A DNA stretch of 64,000 nucleotides from Streptomyces sp. NBC_00414 (lineage in GTDB: Bacteria > Actinomycetota > Actinomycetes > Streptomycetales > Streptomycetaceae). Every line of letters begins with the position of its first letter. Position 1 is the first letter of the stretch. The notes under the pieces were generated by a model, which had not been told where the DNA came from, searched no databases, and was given only the letters and a program-made list of their open reading frames with translations. Shown here in pieces: positions 32,760 through 41,401 of this stretch. The stretch is taken from positions 8,928,001 to 8,992,000 of the forward strand of contig NZ_CP107935.1 of assembly GCF_036038375.1 (NCBI RefSeq). The letters run 5' to 3'. The translations under genes and the position numbers were made by a program.

Positions 32760-33968
32760 GTGAGCAGGATCGAAAGCGTCGAAGTCTTCGTCGCCTCCCC
32801 CGACCGGACCTTCGTCACGCTGCGGATCACCACCACGGACGGGGTGACCGGCCTCGGCGACGCCACGCTCAACGGCCGGGAACTGGCCGTCGCGAGCTAT
32901 CTGCGCGACCACCTGGTCCCCCTGCTGATCGGCAGGGACCCGGCCCGTATCGAAGACATGTGGCAGTACCTCTACAAGGGGGCCTACTGGCGGCGCGGCC
33001 CCGTCACGATGACCGCGATCGCCGCCGTCGACACCGCCCTGTGGGACATCAAGGGCAAGACGGCCGGGCTGCCCGTCTACCAGCTGCTCGGCGGCCGGTC
33101 GCGCGACGGCGTGCTGGTCTACTCGCACGCCAGCGGCACCGACGTGCCCTCGCTCCTCGACGACGTCGAGCGCTATCTGGAGCTGGGCTACAAGGCCGTA
33201 CGGGCCCAGTGCGCGGTGCCCGATGTCGGGGGCACGTACGGGGTGCGCAAGGGCAAGGTCTACGAGCCGGCCGCGACCGAGCTGCCCGAGGAGCAGCCCT
33301 GGGACACCGAGGCCTATCTCGCCTTCGCACCCACGTATCTGGAAGCCGTACGGGAGCGCTTCGGCTTCGGCTTCCATCTCCTGCACGACGTGCACCACCG
33401 GCTCACCCCGAACGAGGCGGCCCGGTTCGGCAAGAGCGTCGAGGGGGCCCGGCTGTTCTGGATGGAGGACCCGACCCCGGCCGAGAACCAGGAGTCCTTC
33501 CGGCTCATCCGGCAGCACACCACCACACCGATCGCGGTCGGCGAGGTGATGAACTCGATCTGGGACGTCCAGCACCTCATCACCGAACAGCTCATCGACT
33601 ACGTGCGCACCACCGTCGTCCACGCGGGCGGCATCACGCATCTGCGCCGGATCTTCGACCTCGCGGCGCTCCACCAGGTGCGGACCGGCTCCCACGGGGC
33701 GACCGACCTCTCGCCCGTGAGCATGGCCGCCGCCGTGCACCTCGACATCGCCGTGCCGAACTTCGGCATCCAGGAGCACATGGGCCACCCCGACGAGACC
33801 GCCGAGGTGTTCCGTACGGGGGTGACGTTCTCCGACGGCATGCTGTACCCCTCCGAGGAGCCGGGGCTCGGCGTCGAGTACGACGAGAAGGCGGCTGAGC
33901 GCTTCCCCTACCAGCGTCGCTACCTCCCGGTCGCACGCCGGCTCGACGGCACGGTGCACGACTGGTGA
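32760..33968 (+). CDS. Mannonate dehydratase, enolase superfamily (ManD-like)
   Basis: A 402-residue enolase-superfamily enzyme. It has an N-terminal capping domain and a barrel with YSHASGTDVPSLLDDVERYLELGYKAVRAQ and HLLHDVHHRLTPNEAARFGKSVE. The metal ligands occur in ARLFWMEDPTPAENQESF and TPIAVGEVMNSIWD, with HAGGITHLRRIFDLAALH and GSHGATDLSPVSMAAAVHLD downstream. The reaction is D-mannonate (some members gluconate) to 2-keto-3-deoxygluconate plus water. The start is a GTG at 32760 with AAGGAG upstream. It is the first gene of the catabolic operon; the next gene overlaps by 4 bases. Confidence 0.92.
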   Translation: MSRIESVEVFVASPDRTFVTLRITTTDGVTGLGDATLNGRELAVASYLRDHLVPLLIGRDPARIEDMWQYLYKGAYWRRGPVTMTAIAAVDTALWDIKGKTAGLPVYQLLGGRSRDGVLVYSHASGTDVPSLLDDVERYLELGYKAVRAQCAVPDVGGTYGVRKGKVYEPAATELPEEQPWDTEAYLAFAPTYLEAVRERFGFGFHLLHDVHHRLTPNEAARFGKSVEGARLFWMEDPTPAENQESFRLIRQHTTTPIAVGEVMNSIWDVQHLITEQLIDYVRTTVVHAGGITHLRRIFDLAALHQVRTGSHGATDLSPVSMAAAVHLDIAVPNFGIQEHMGHPDETAEVFRTGVTFSDGMLYPSEEPGLGVEYDEKAAERFPYQRRYLPVARRLDGTVHDW

Positions 33969-35434
33969 GCGCCGACGACCTGCTGGGCCGCGGGACCCTT
34001 CCCCGGCTCGCCCCCGAACTGCGGCCCGCCGTCGACCCGGCCGAACTGCGCACCCGTGTCGTCCACTTCGGCCTCGGCGCCTTCCACCGGACACACCAGG
34101 CCGTCTACACCGAGCACGCCGCCGCCCGCTCCGGCGAGCCCTGGGGCATCACCGCGGTCGCGCCCCGCTCGGCCGGGACCGTACGCGCCCTGCGGGAGCA
34201 GGACTGTCTGTACTCGCTCACCGAACGCCGTCCGGAAGGACACCGCACGCGTGTCGTGGGCTCGGTCGTCGGCGCGCTGGCCATGGGCCCCGACGCCAAG
34301 GCCGTCGACTCCCTGCTCACCGACCCCGAGGTGACGGTGGTGACGCTGACCGTGACGGAGAAGGGCTATCACCGGTCGATGGCGACCGGCGGGCTGGACA
34401 CCACCGCCGGGCCCGTCGCCGACGACCTCGCGGCCTCCCCGGACGGGCCGCTCACCACGGTGGTCGGGCGGCTCGCCGCCGGACTGGCCGCCCGGATGAG
34501 GGCCGGCGCGCCCCCGATCGACGTCGTGTCCTGCGACAACATGGCGGACAACGGCGCCGCGCTGGCCCGGGTGGTCCACGACTTCGTCCGCGCGTCGGCC
34601 TGGCCGGACCGCGCGGAGATCCTGGACCGGATGGCCACGGCCGTCGCCTTCCCCGCGACCGTCGTGGACCGCATCGTGCCCGCGACGAGCGAGGCCGACC
34701 GGGCCGCCGCCGTCGCCGCGCTCGGGGTACGGGACGCCCTCGCCGTGACGGGTGAGCCGTACCGGCAGTGGGTACTGGAGGACTCCTTCACCGCGGCCCG
34801 GCCGCCCTGGGAACTCGACGGCGCCCTGTTCGTCCCGGACGTCGCGCCCTACCAGCTCACCAAACTGCGGCTGCTCAACGGCTCCCACTCCGCGCTCGCT
34901 CACCTGGGCATGGTCACGGGGCTCAGCACGATCGCCGAGACCATGGCGGCGGACTGGGGCGAACGTCTCGTACGGGCTCTGTGCGCGGAGGTCTCGCCCA
35001 CCCTCCCCGTGGGCGGCCCGGACCCGGCCGCGTACGCCGACGACCTCGTCGTACGCTTCCGCAATCCCGCCATGCGCCATCTGCTGCGGCAGATCGGCTC
35101 CGACGGATCACTGAAGATCACGGAGCGCTGGCTGCCCGCCCTGCGCGCACTGCGCGCCCGCGGCGCGAGCACCCCGGTGCTCGAACTCGCCCTCGCCGCA
35201 TGGGCGAACGGCACCCGCCGGGCCGCCGCCGACGCCCTCTCCGGTCGTGAGGCGGCCTCCGATCCCGCCGCCGAGGCGCTCGCCGCCTGCTGGGGGCCCG
35301 CGACCCGCCCCGTCGAGACGGTACGTGCGCTGCTGCGCGTCCTGGGAGCGACGGATCTGGCGGACGACGGCCCCCTCACCGCCGCCGTCGCGGACCGGCT
35401 CCCCGCCCTGACCGCCGGCCGCGTCGAGATCTGA
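33965..35434 (+). CDS. Mannitol dehydrogenase family / fructuronate reductase
   Basis: A 489-residue long-chain polyol dehydrogenase. The NAD-binding start is VVHFGLGAFHRTHQAVYTE, then VTLTVTEKGYH, VSCDNMADNG and the active-site helix LKLRLLNGSHSALAHLG containing the catalytic Lys-x(n)-Asn-Gly-x-His pattern. It interconverts fructuronate and mannonate (UxuB) or polyols and ketoses. Position after mannonate dehydratase favours D-mannonate oxidoreductase. The GTG start overlaps the manD stop (GTGA). Confidence 0.9.
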   Translation: MSADDLLGRGTLPRLAPELRPAVDPAELRTRVVHFGLGAFHRTHQAVYTEHAAARSGEPWGITAVAPRSAGTVRALREQDCLYSLTERRPEGHRTRVVGSVVGALAMGPDAKAVDSLLTDPEVTVVTLTVTEKGYHRSMATGGLDTTAGPVADDLAASPDGPLTTVVGRLAAGLAARMRAGAPPIDVVSCDNMADNGAALARVVHDFVRASAWPDRAEILDRMATAVAFPATVVDRIVPATSEADRAAAVAALGVRDALAVTGEPYRQWVLEDSFTAARPPWELDGALFVPDVAPYQLTKLRLLNGSHSALAHLGMVTGLSTIAETMAADWGERLVRALCAEVSPTLPVGGPDPAAYADDLVVRFRNPAMRHLLRQIGSDGSLKITERWLPALRALRARGASTPVLELALAAWANGTRRAAADALSGREAASDPAAEALAACWGPATRPVETVRALLRVLGATDLADDGPLTAAVADRLPALTAGRVEI

Positions 35435-35551
35435 CCACCCTGCCCCCTGGCCGCCTGCGCCCGTCCCGGTCCAGCTCCGCGTCCAGGTCCAGGTGCAGGT
35501 TCCCGCCCCCGTCCCCAACAGCTTCCTCGGTTCCGGACAATGGAGTTCACG

Positions 35552-36946
35552 ATGAAGGACAGCGTCATAGCCGCTCAGCAGACGCCTTCCGCACAGCGCA
35601 GCACACGCGATCTGACCCGCGCCGCCGTCTCGGGCTGGCTCGGTACGGCCATGGAGTTCATGGACTTCCAGCTCTACTCGCTGGCCGCCGCGATCGTCTT
35701 CAACAAGATCTTCTTCCCGGACGTCAGCCCGGCCGTCGGACTGATCGCCGCGATGGCCACGTACGGCGTCGGATACGTCGCCCGGCTCGCCGGCGCCGTC
35801 TACTTCGGGCGGATGGGCGACCGGCTCGGCCGCAAGAAGGTCCTCTACATCACCATCCTGCTGATGGGTGCCTCCACCACCCTGATCGGCGCACTGCCCA
35901 CGTACGCGGCCATCGGCATCCTCGCGCCGATCCTGCTCGTCGTCCTGCGTCTCGTGCAGGGCTTCGGCGCGGGCGCCGAGATCGCCGGGGCCACCGTCAT
36001 GCTCGCCGAGTACGCGCCCGTCAGGCGGCGCGGGCTCATCTCCTCGCTGGTGTCGCTCGGCACGAACTCCGGGACGCTCGCCGCGTCGGGCCTGTGGGCC
36101 GTCCTGCTCGCCGTGCTCAGCGAGGACCAACTGCTGTCCTGGGGCTGGCGGTTGCCCTTCCTGCTGAGCTTCCTGCTGATGATCTTCGCGGTCTGGGTGC
36201 GGCGCAGCCTCAAGGAGAGCCCGGTCTTCGAGGAGCGTCCCGACGTGGTGGACGGTGTGGCGCTGGCCCGTGACGAGGTCGAGTCCGTGATCGCCACGGC
36301 CGACGAGCACGAGGGCAGTGTCCTGGCGGCCGGGATCCGCCAGCGCAAGGGAAGGGCGTTCTTCCTCGCGCTGGGACTGCGCTTCGGCCAGGCGGGCAAC
36401 TCCGGGCTGATGCAGACCTTCCTCGTCGGCTACATCGCCACCAACCTGGCGGTCGGCCGGTCCGTACCGACGGACGCGATCGTGTACGGCTCGCTGGCGG
36501 GCTTCGCCACCGTGCCGCTGGTCGGTCTGCTGGGCGACCGCTTCGGACGCCGCGCGGTCTACCTCGCGCTCTCCGCCCTGACCGTCGTCCTCGCCTTCCC
36601 GGTGATGCTCCTCATCACCTCCGGATCGACCCCGGGCGTGATGCTCGGCATGGTCCTCGGCCTGAACATCGGAGTCCTCGGCCTGTTCTCGCTGGAAAGC
36701 GTCACGATGGCCGAACTCTTCGGCTCCCGCACCCGGTTCACGCAGCTCGCGCTCTCCAAGGAGATCGGCGGCATCCTCGCCACGGCGATCGGCCCGGTCC
36801 TCGCGGCCACGCTCACCGCCGTCACCGACAGCTGGTGGCCCATCGCCGCCATGCTCATCGCCTACTCGCTCATCACCTTCGTCAGTGCGTACCTCGCACC
36901 CGAGACACGCGGACGCGACCTGGTCCGACTGGAGGACGCCGTATGA
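35552..36946 (+). CDS. MFS transporter, metabolite:H+ symporter type
   Basis: A 464-residue transporter with 12 predicted TM helices. It carries the MHS/sugar-porter signatures FGRMGDRLGRKKVLYIT in loop 2-3, LRLVQGFGAGAEIAGATVMLAEYAPVRRRGLISSL in helices 4-5, GDRFGRRAVYLA in loop 8-9, and the ending LAPETRGRDL. Its place inside the operon suggests uptake of the sugar acid (gluconate, idonate or mannonate). The ATG at 35552 has GGAG 7 nt upstream. The next gene overlaps by 4 bases. Confidence 0.9.
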   Translation: MKDSVIAAQQTPSAQRSTRDLTRAAVSGWLGTAMEFMDFQLYSLAAAIVFNKIFFPDVSPAVGLIAAMATYGVGYVARLAGAVYFGRMGDRLGRKKVLYITILLMGASTTLIGALPTYAAIGILAPILLVVLRLVQGFGAGAEIAGATVMLAEYAPVRRRGLISSLVSLGTNSGTLAASGLWAVLLAVLSEDQLLSWGWRLPFLLSFLLMIFAVWVRRSLKESPVFEERPDVVDGVALARDEVESVIATADEHEGSVLAAGIRQRKGRAFFLALGLRFGQAGNSGLMQTFLVGYIATNLAVGRSVPTDAIVYGSLAGFATVPLVGLLGDRFGRRAVYLALSALTVVLAFPVMLLITSGSTPGVMLGMVLGLNIGVLGLFSLESVTMAELFGSRTRFTQLALSKEIGGILATAIGPVLAATLTAVTDSWWPIAAMLIAYSLITFVSAYLAPETRGRDLVRLEDAV

Positions 36947-38028
36947 AGACGATCGCCGAGGCAGGACATGTGCCCACGGTTGCCGGAGACCACCGCATGA
37001 GGGCGGTCGTGGTGCACGGAGCCGACGACGTACGCGTCGACGAACGGGCCCGGCCCGCACCCGGCGCGGGGGAGGTGCTGCTGGCCGTGGAGTGGGGCGG
37101 GATCTGCGGATCCGACATCGCGTACTGGAGGAAGGGCGCGTCCGGCACCGCTTCGCTCGCGCACCCGCTGGTGCTCGGGCACGAGTTCGCGGGCCGGATC
37201 GCCGAACTCGGCGACGCAGTCACCGGTCTCGACGTGGGACAGGCGGTCACCGTCCATCCGGCCCGGCTGGTCGGCGACGGAGTTCTCCCCGAGCGGCTCG
37301 CCGGGCGGACGAACCTCTACCCCCACGTCCGCTACTTCGGTTCGGCGGCCTTCGACCCGCACACCGACGGCGGGTTCAGCGAGTACCGGACGGTCCACGC
37401 GGCCCAGATCCGGCCGCTGCCGGACGGCGTCACCACCGAACAGGGCGCCCTCGCCGAGCCGTTGGCCGTCGCACTGCACGCCGTCGGCCGGGTTCCCGAG
37501 CTGCGAGGCCGCACGGTCCTGGTCAACGGCTGCGGACCGATCGGCTCCCTGGTCGTCGCCGCCGCCCGGTACCGCGGCGCGGGCCGGGTGATCGCCGCCG
37601 ACGTGGCGTCGTCCTCGCTCGCGGTCGCCCGCGCCATGGGCGCCGACGAGACACGGGACCTCTCCGCGGGCGAAGGGCTGCCCGAGGACGTGGACGTGGT
37701 CTTCGAGGCGTCCGGCGCCCCGGCCGCGCTCGGGCCGGTGCTACGGGCCACGGCCCGCGGCGGAACCCTCGTCCAGGTCGGCAACCTGCCCGGTACGGCC
37801 GTGGCCGCGGCCCTCGGCGACCTGGTGACCCGGGAGATCACCTGGATCGGCTCGTACCGCTTCGTCGAGGAGATCGACGACGCGCTGCGCGCACTCGGGG
37901 ACGGCCTCGACGTGACTCCGCTGATCACTCACCGCTTTCCGCTGGAACGGGCCGCGGAGGCGCTCGCCGTCGCCGCCGATCCGGGGAGCGGGAGCAGCAA
38001 GGTCATGCTGCGGCTGCGCTCCGCCTGA
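36943..38028 (+). CDS. Zinc-type alcohol dehydrogenase, L-idonate 5-dehydrogenase-like
   Basis: A 361-residue medium-chain dehydrogenase. Catalytic zinc ligands are in EWGGICGSDIAYW (Cys), LGHEFAGRIAELG (His-Glu) and GALAEPLAVALHAV (Glu). The cofactor site is VLVNGCGPIGSLVVAAARYRGA. The structural-zinc lobe lacks its four cysteines, being replaced by HPARLVGDGVLPERLAGRTNLY. The likely reaction is L-idonate to 5-ketogluconate or a related polyol oxidation. The ATG at 36943 overlaps the transporter stop (ATGA); an internal ATG at 36997 is an alternative. Confidence 0.85.
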   Translation: MKTIAEAGHVPTVAGDHRMRAVVVHGADDVRVDERARPAPGAGEVLLAVEWGGICGSDIAYWRKGASGTASLAHPLVLGHEFAGRIAELGDAVTGLDVGQAVTVHPARLVGDGVLPERLAGRTNLYPHVRYFGSAAFDPHTDGGFSEYRTVHAAQIRPLPDGVTTEQGALAEPLAVALHAVGRVPELRGRTVLVNGCGPIGSLVVAAARYRGAGRVIAADVASSSLAVARAMGADETRDLSAGEGLPEDVDVVFEASGAPAALGPVLRATARGGTLVQVGNLPGTAVAAALGDLVTREITWIGSYRFVEEIDDALRALGDGLDVTPLITHRFPLERAAEALAVAADPGSGSSKVMLRLRSA

Positions 38029-38162
38029 AGCGTTGAGCCGCCGAGCCGCCGAACCGCCGAACCATGGGCGCCGTCCGCCACGGCCGCCCCTTTCCAGCCC
38101 CTCCGCCCCGCACCCCTCCGTCTCCCCTCCCAGCCACGTCCGCCATCCGCCAGGAGAAGCCC

Positions 38163-39287
38163 GTGTCCCTGCCGCCCCCTCCCCGCGCCGCCGACCGTCA
38201 TGAGCGGGCGGCCGACGTCGTGTGCGTCGGCGAGACGATGGCCGTACTCAGCCCGCCGGACGCACGCCCGCTCGCCGAGCAGGCCATGCTGAGCATGGCC
38301 GTCGGCGGCGCCGAGTCCAACGTCGCCTGCGGGCTGGCCGGACTCGGGCACCGCGCCGCCTGGCTGAGCCGGCTGGGCGACGACCCGTTCGCTCGACGCA
38401 TCCTGGCCGAACTGACCGCGCGCGGCGTGGACGTGAGCGCCGTGGAGATCGATCCGGACCGCCCGACCGGCGTGTACTTCAAGGACCCCGCCCCGGCACC
38501 GGACCTGACCACCACCCCCCACTCGGCCCCGGACCCCGCTCCGGCCCCGAACCCGAACCCGGACCCGGACCCGGACCCGGACCCGGACCCTGGCCAGGGG
38601 CACACCCGCACGCACTACTACCGCAGTGGGTCCGCCGCGTCCGCGATGGGCCCGGACCTGGCCCGGCACCCCGCGCTCCGCCGCGCCCGGATCCTGCATC
38701 TGTCGGGGGTCGCCGCCGCCCTCTCCGACAGTTGCGCCCGGTTGCTGGAGACGCTGCTCGTCGGACGGGACGGCCGCGCCGCGCACGGTCCGCTCGTCTC
38801 CTTCGACGTGAACCACCGTCCCGCGCTGTGGCGCGGTCGAGGTACGGACGCCGCACCGAGTCTGCTGGCGCTCGCCCGCGCCGCGGACATCGTGTTCGTA
38901 GGACGGGACGAGGCCGAGGCGCTGTGGGGCACGGCACGTCCGGACGACATCGCGGAACTGCTCGCCGCCGCGACCGACGCACCCGCCGTGGTCGTCAAGG
39001 ACGCCGAGTACGGAGCGACCTCGTACGTCGGCGGACTCCGGACGTTCGTGCCCGCACTGCCCACCAAGGTGGTCGAACCGGTCGGTGCGGGCGACGCGTT
39101 CGCGGCCGGTTACCTGACCGGCGTGCTGGAGGGCCGCGACGAACGCTCCCGGCTGCGCCTCGGCCATCTGGCGGCCGCCGCCGCGCTGCGGACCAGGGAC
39201 GACGTGCCCGTCATGCCGCCGCGTACGGAGACCGACCCCTGCCTCGCCCTGGACGAGGACGCGTGGGCCTCCATGGCGCGTCGCTGA
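38163..39287 (+). CDS. kdgK: 2-keto-3-deoxygluconate kinase, PfkB family
   Basis: A 374-residue ribokinase-like enzyme. It has the N-terminal motif VVCVGETMAVLSP, VGGAESNVACGLAGLGHRAAWLSRLGDDPFA, the lid with RPTGVYFKD, and the PfkB signature VVEPVGAGDAFAAGYLTGVLEG containing the catalytic Asp. It phosphorylates KDG made by mannonate dehydratase to KDPG. Between the substrate strand and YYRSGSAAS lies an inserted low-complexity stretch of about 35 residues rich in Asp-Pro, encoded by ggaccc repeats. The start is a GTG at 38163 with AGGAG upstream. It is separated from the dehydrogenase by 134 bases. Confidence 0.88.
   Translation: MSLPPPPRAADRHERAADVVCVGETMAVLSPPDARPLAEQAMLSMAVGGAESNVACGLAGLGHRAAWLSRLGDDPFARRILAELTARGVDVSAVEIDPDRPTGVYFKDPAPAPDLTTTPHSAPDPAPAPNPNPDPDPDPDPDPGQGHTRTHYYRSGSAASAMGPDLARHPALRRARILHLSGVAAALSDSCARLLETLLVGRDGRAAHGPLVSFDVNHRPALWRGRGTDAAPSLLALARAADIVFVGRDEAEALWGTARPDDIAELLAAATDAPAVVVKDAEYGATSYVGGLRTFVPALPTKVVEPVGAGDAFAAGYLTGVLEGRDERSRLRLGHLAAAAALRTRDDVPVMPPRTETDPCLALDEDAWASMARR
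38561..38590 (+). repeat. GGACCC hexanucleotide microsatellite inside kdgK
   Basis: Five exact ggaccc units encode an Asp-Pro run, flanked by older Pro-Ala and Pro-Asn variants. It falls in a surface loop of the kinase, where length change should be tolerated. Confidence 0.85.
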
Positions 39288-39429
39288 GAGCAAGGCCGGT
39301 CACAGCGCCACGGCCGAGGCAATCAAGCCAACGAGTGGCCGGACAGGGCGGGTTGGGGCCGGTGATGCACATGAGTCGAGTCGTGAGGAATAACGTGGGC
39401 GCCCACGACTACGAGGCACAGGAGCGTCC

Positions 39430-40245
39430 ATGACTGATGAGGCAGAGAACTCCGAGCGGGAGGCGCTCTCCAAGATCGATACCTCCGTGCCGCAGTCGGC
39501 CCGGATCTGGAACTACTGGCTGGGCGGCAAGGACAACTACGAGGTCGACCGGGTGGCCGGCGACGCGTTCCGCGCCGTCTTCCCCGGTATCGAGACCGGA
39601 GCGCGTGCCGCCCGGTACTTCCTCGCCCGCGCCGTTCGCCATCTGGCCGCCGAGGAGGGCATCCGGCAGTTCCTGGACATCGGCACCGGACTGCCCAACG
39701 TGGACAACACCCATCAGATCGCTCAGCGGGTGGCCCCCGAGAGCCGGATCGTCTACGTCGACAACGACCAGTTGGTACTGGCACACGCCCGCGCGCTGCT
39801 CACCAGTACACCGGAAGGTGTCACCAACTACGTCGACGCCGATCTGCGCGACCCGGCCACGATCGTGCGGGAAGCCGCGAAGACGCTGGACTTCGACCAG
39901 CCGGTCGCTCTCATGCTGATGGGCATCCTGGGCCACATCGAGGACTACGACGAGGCACGCTCGATCGTGCGGCAACTGGTGGACGCGCTGCCGCCCGGCA
40001 GCTACCTCGTGCAGTACGACAGCACCGACACCAGTGAGTCGTACGTCGCGGCCATCCAGCAGTACAACGAGGGCGGTTCGATCCCGTACATCCTCCGCAG
40101 CCCCGAGCAGATCGAGGGCTACTTCGAGGGTCTGGAACTGCTCGAACCGGGTGTGGCGTCGTGCTCGCGCTGGCGTCCCGACACCGAGGCCCTGGGCCTG
40201 CCCGCCGAGGTGCACCAGTACGGCGGTGTCGCCCTCAAGCGCTGA
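39430..40245 (+). CDS. DUF574 SAM-dependent methyltransferase
   Basis: A 271-residue protein of the Streptomyces Methyltransf_19/DUF574 family. Family landmarks are PQSARIWNYWLGGKDNYEVDRVAGD near the start, RQFLDIGTGLPNVDNTHQIAQ (SAM site), RIVYVDNDQLVLAHARALL, and VALMLMGILGHIEDYDEARSIV. Substrates are unknown; these genes are very numerous in Streptomyces and often sit beside DUF5753 XRE regulators, as here. AGGAG lies 6 nt before the ATG at 39430. It converges on the XRE gene. Confidence 0.9.
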   Translation: MTDEAENSEREALSKIDTSVPQSARIWNYWLGGKDNYEVDRVAGDAFRAVFPGIETGARAARYFLARAVRHLAAEEGIRQFLDIGTGLPNVDNTHQIAQRVAPESRIVYVDNDQLVLAHARALLTSTPEGVTNYVDADLRDPATIVREAAKTLDFDQPVALMLMGILGHIEDYDEARSIVRQLVDALPPGSYLVQYDSTDTSESYVAAIQQYNEGGSIPYILRSPEQIEGYFEGLELLEPGVASCSRWRPDTEALGLPAEVHQYGGVALKR

Positions 40246-40290
40246 GTCCACCGGTCGGCGTGGGCCGGTGCCGATGGGCTGCGGTCCGTG

Positions 40291-40310
40291 CGGTCGGCGT
40301 GGGCCGACCG
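40291..40310. terminator. Hairpin between convergent methyltransferase and XRE genes
   Basis: cggtcggc and gccgaccg pair perfectly around loop gtgg. The first 16 bases (cggtcggcgtgggccg) also occur as a direct repeat at 40252-40267. Confidence 0.7.
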
Positions 40311-40366
40311 ACGGCTCACGCCGAGGGCCCACGCCGGGGTTCACACCAGGGGTTCACGCCCGGCGG

Positions 40367-41272
40367 TCACGTCTCCTGGAGGATGCGGTGCAGGATCGTC
40401 GGCGTCTCCTCCGGTGATTCCGCTTCGAGCCCCAGCCGGTTCATGACATCCCAGTAGCGCTCGATCTCGGCCCGCTTGTCGGGATAGAGAGCGGTCGCGA
40501 GGTGTTCGAGGTAGACCACGTCGGGGAGTTGGCCGCCGGGCAGGCGCAGGATGGTGACCGGACCGCCTTCGGCGGCGTAACCGCCGGCGTGGAACGGGAT
40601 GATCTGGACGGTGACCTGCGGGAGCCGGCAGATCTCGATGAGATGCCTGAGCTGGGCGCGCATCGTGTCGATGCCGCCCACCGGGCGACGAAGCGCCGCC
40701 TCGTCGATCACGGCCCAGAGCTGGGTGGCCGGCTTCCGGCGCAGGATCCGCTGCCGCTCCACACGCAGCGTGACGCGCCGCTCGATCTCCTGCGGGGCGG
40801 CGCCCGGGTGGGCGAGCTGGATGGAGGCGCGCGCGTAGGCGGGGGTCTGCAGGAGGCCGGGAACGCGCTGGACCTCGAAGCAGCGGATGAGGCTCGCCGC
40901 CTGTTCGGCCCCGAGGTAGGTCTGCATCCAGGTGGGCACCACGTCGCCGTAGTACTGCCACCAGGCGAGGGTGTTGGCCTCTTCGGCCAAGGCCAGCAGG
41001 GTGGCGCGCTCGGCCTCGTCCGTGACGCCGTAGTGCGTCAGCAGGTCGGTCACGTCACGCAGTTTGAACCCGTGACGGCCGGCCTCCAGACGGCTGATCT
41101 TGGACCGGGAGGCGCGGATGACATGCCCGGCGGCCTCACGGGAGATCTCCATCTCCTCCCGCAACGCGCGCAACCGCGCACCCAGGAGCAGACGCGGCAT
41201 CACAGGACCGGCCGACTGGCCGTCCAGAACCCTGCTGTCGGACGGTGAACCTACGGCCTCTGTGGTGCCCAT
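40367..41272 (-). CDS. XRE-family regulator with DUF5753 domain
   Basis: A 301-residue WhiJ-like regulator. The N-terminal helix-turn-helix is LGARLRALREEMEISREAAGHVIRASRSKISRLEAGRHGF. The DUF5753 domain follows from about residue 95: WWQYYGDVVPTWMQTYLGAEQAA, IRCFEVQRVPGLLQTPAYARA, and AVIDEAALRRPVGG. Such proteins act in development and in local control, typically with small DUF397 or DUF574 partners; the latter is the convergent neighbour. It lies 129 bases downstream of the giant synthetase gene on the same strand, so a regulatory link to it is possible but unproven. Confidence 0.9.
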   Translation of the reverse strand: MGTTEAVGSPSDSRVLDGQSAGPVMPRLLLGARLRALREEMEISREAAGHVIRASRSKISRLEAGRHGFKLRDVTDLLTHYGVTDEAERATLLALAEEANTLAWWQYYGDVVPTWMQTYLGAEQAASLIRCFEVQRVPGLLQTPAYARASIQLAHPGAAPQEIERRVTLRVERQRILRRKPATQLWAVIDEAALRRPVGGIDTMRAQLRHLIEICRLPQVTVQIIPFHAGGYAAEGGPVTILRLPGGQLPDVVYLEHLATALYPDKRAEIERYWDVMNRLGLEAESPEETPTILHRILQET

Positions 41273-41401
41273 GAGCAGTCTCCCTGCGGTGAACGCAACT
41301 CTGCGCGCATCCGAACACTGTGCCCCGCCATCCTAGAGGCTGTCCTGTACATGATCTTGAACTCGCCGATTGATCGCCACGGCACTCCCGCCCCACCCTG
41401 C

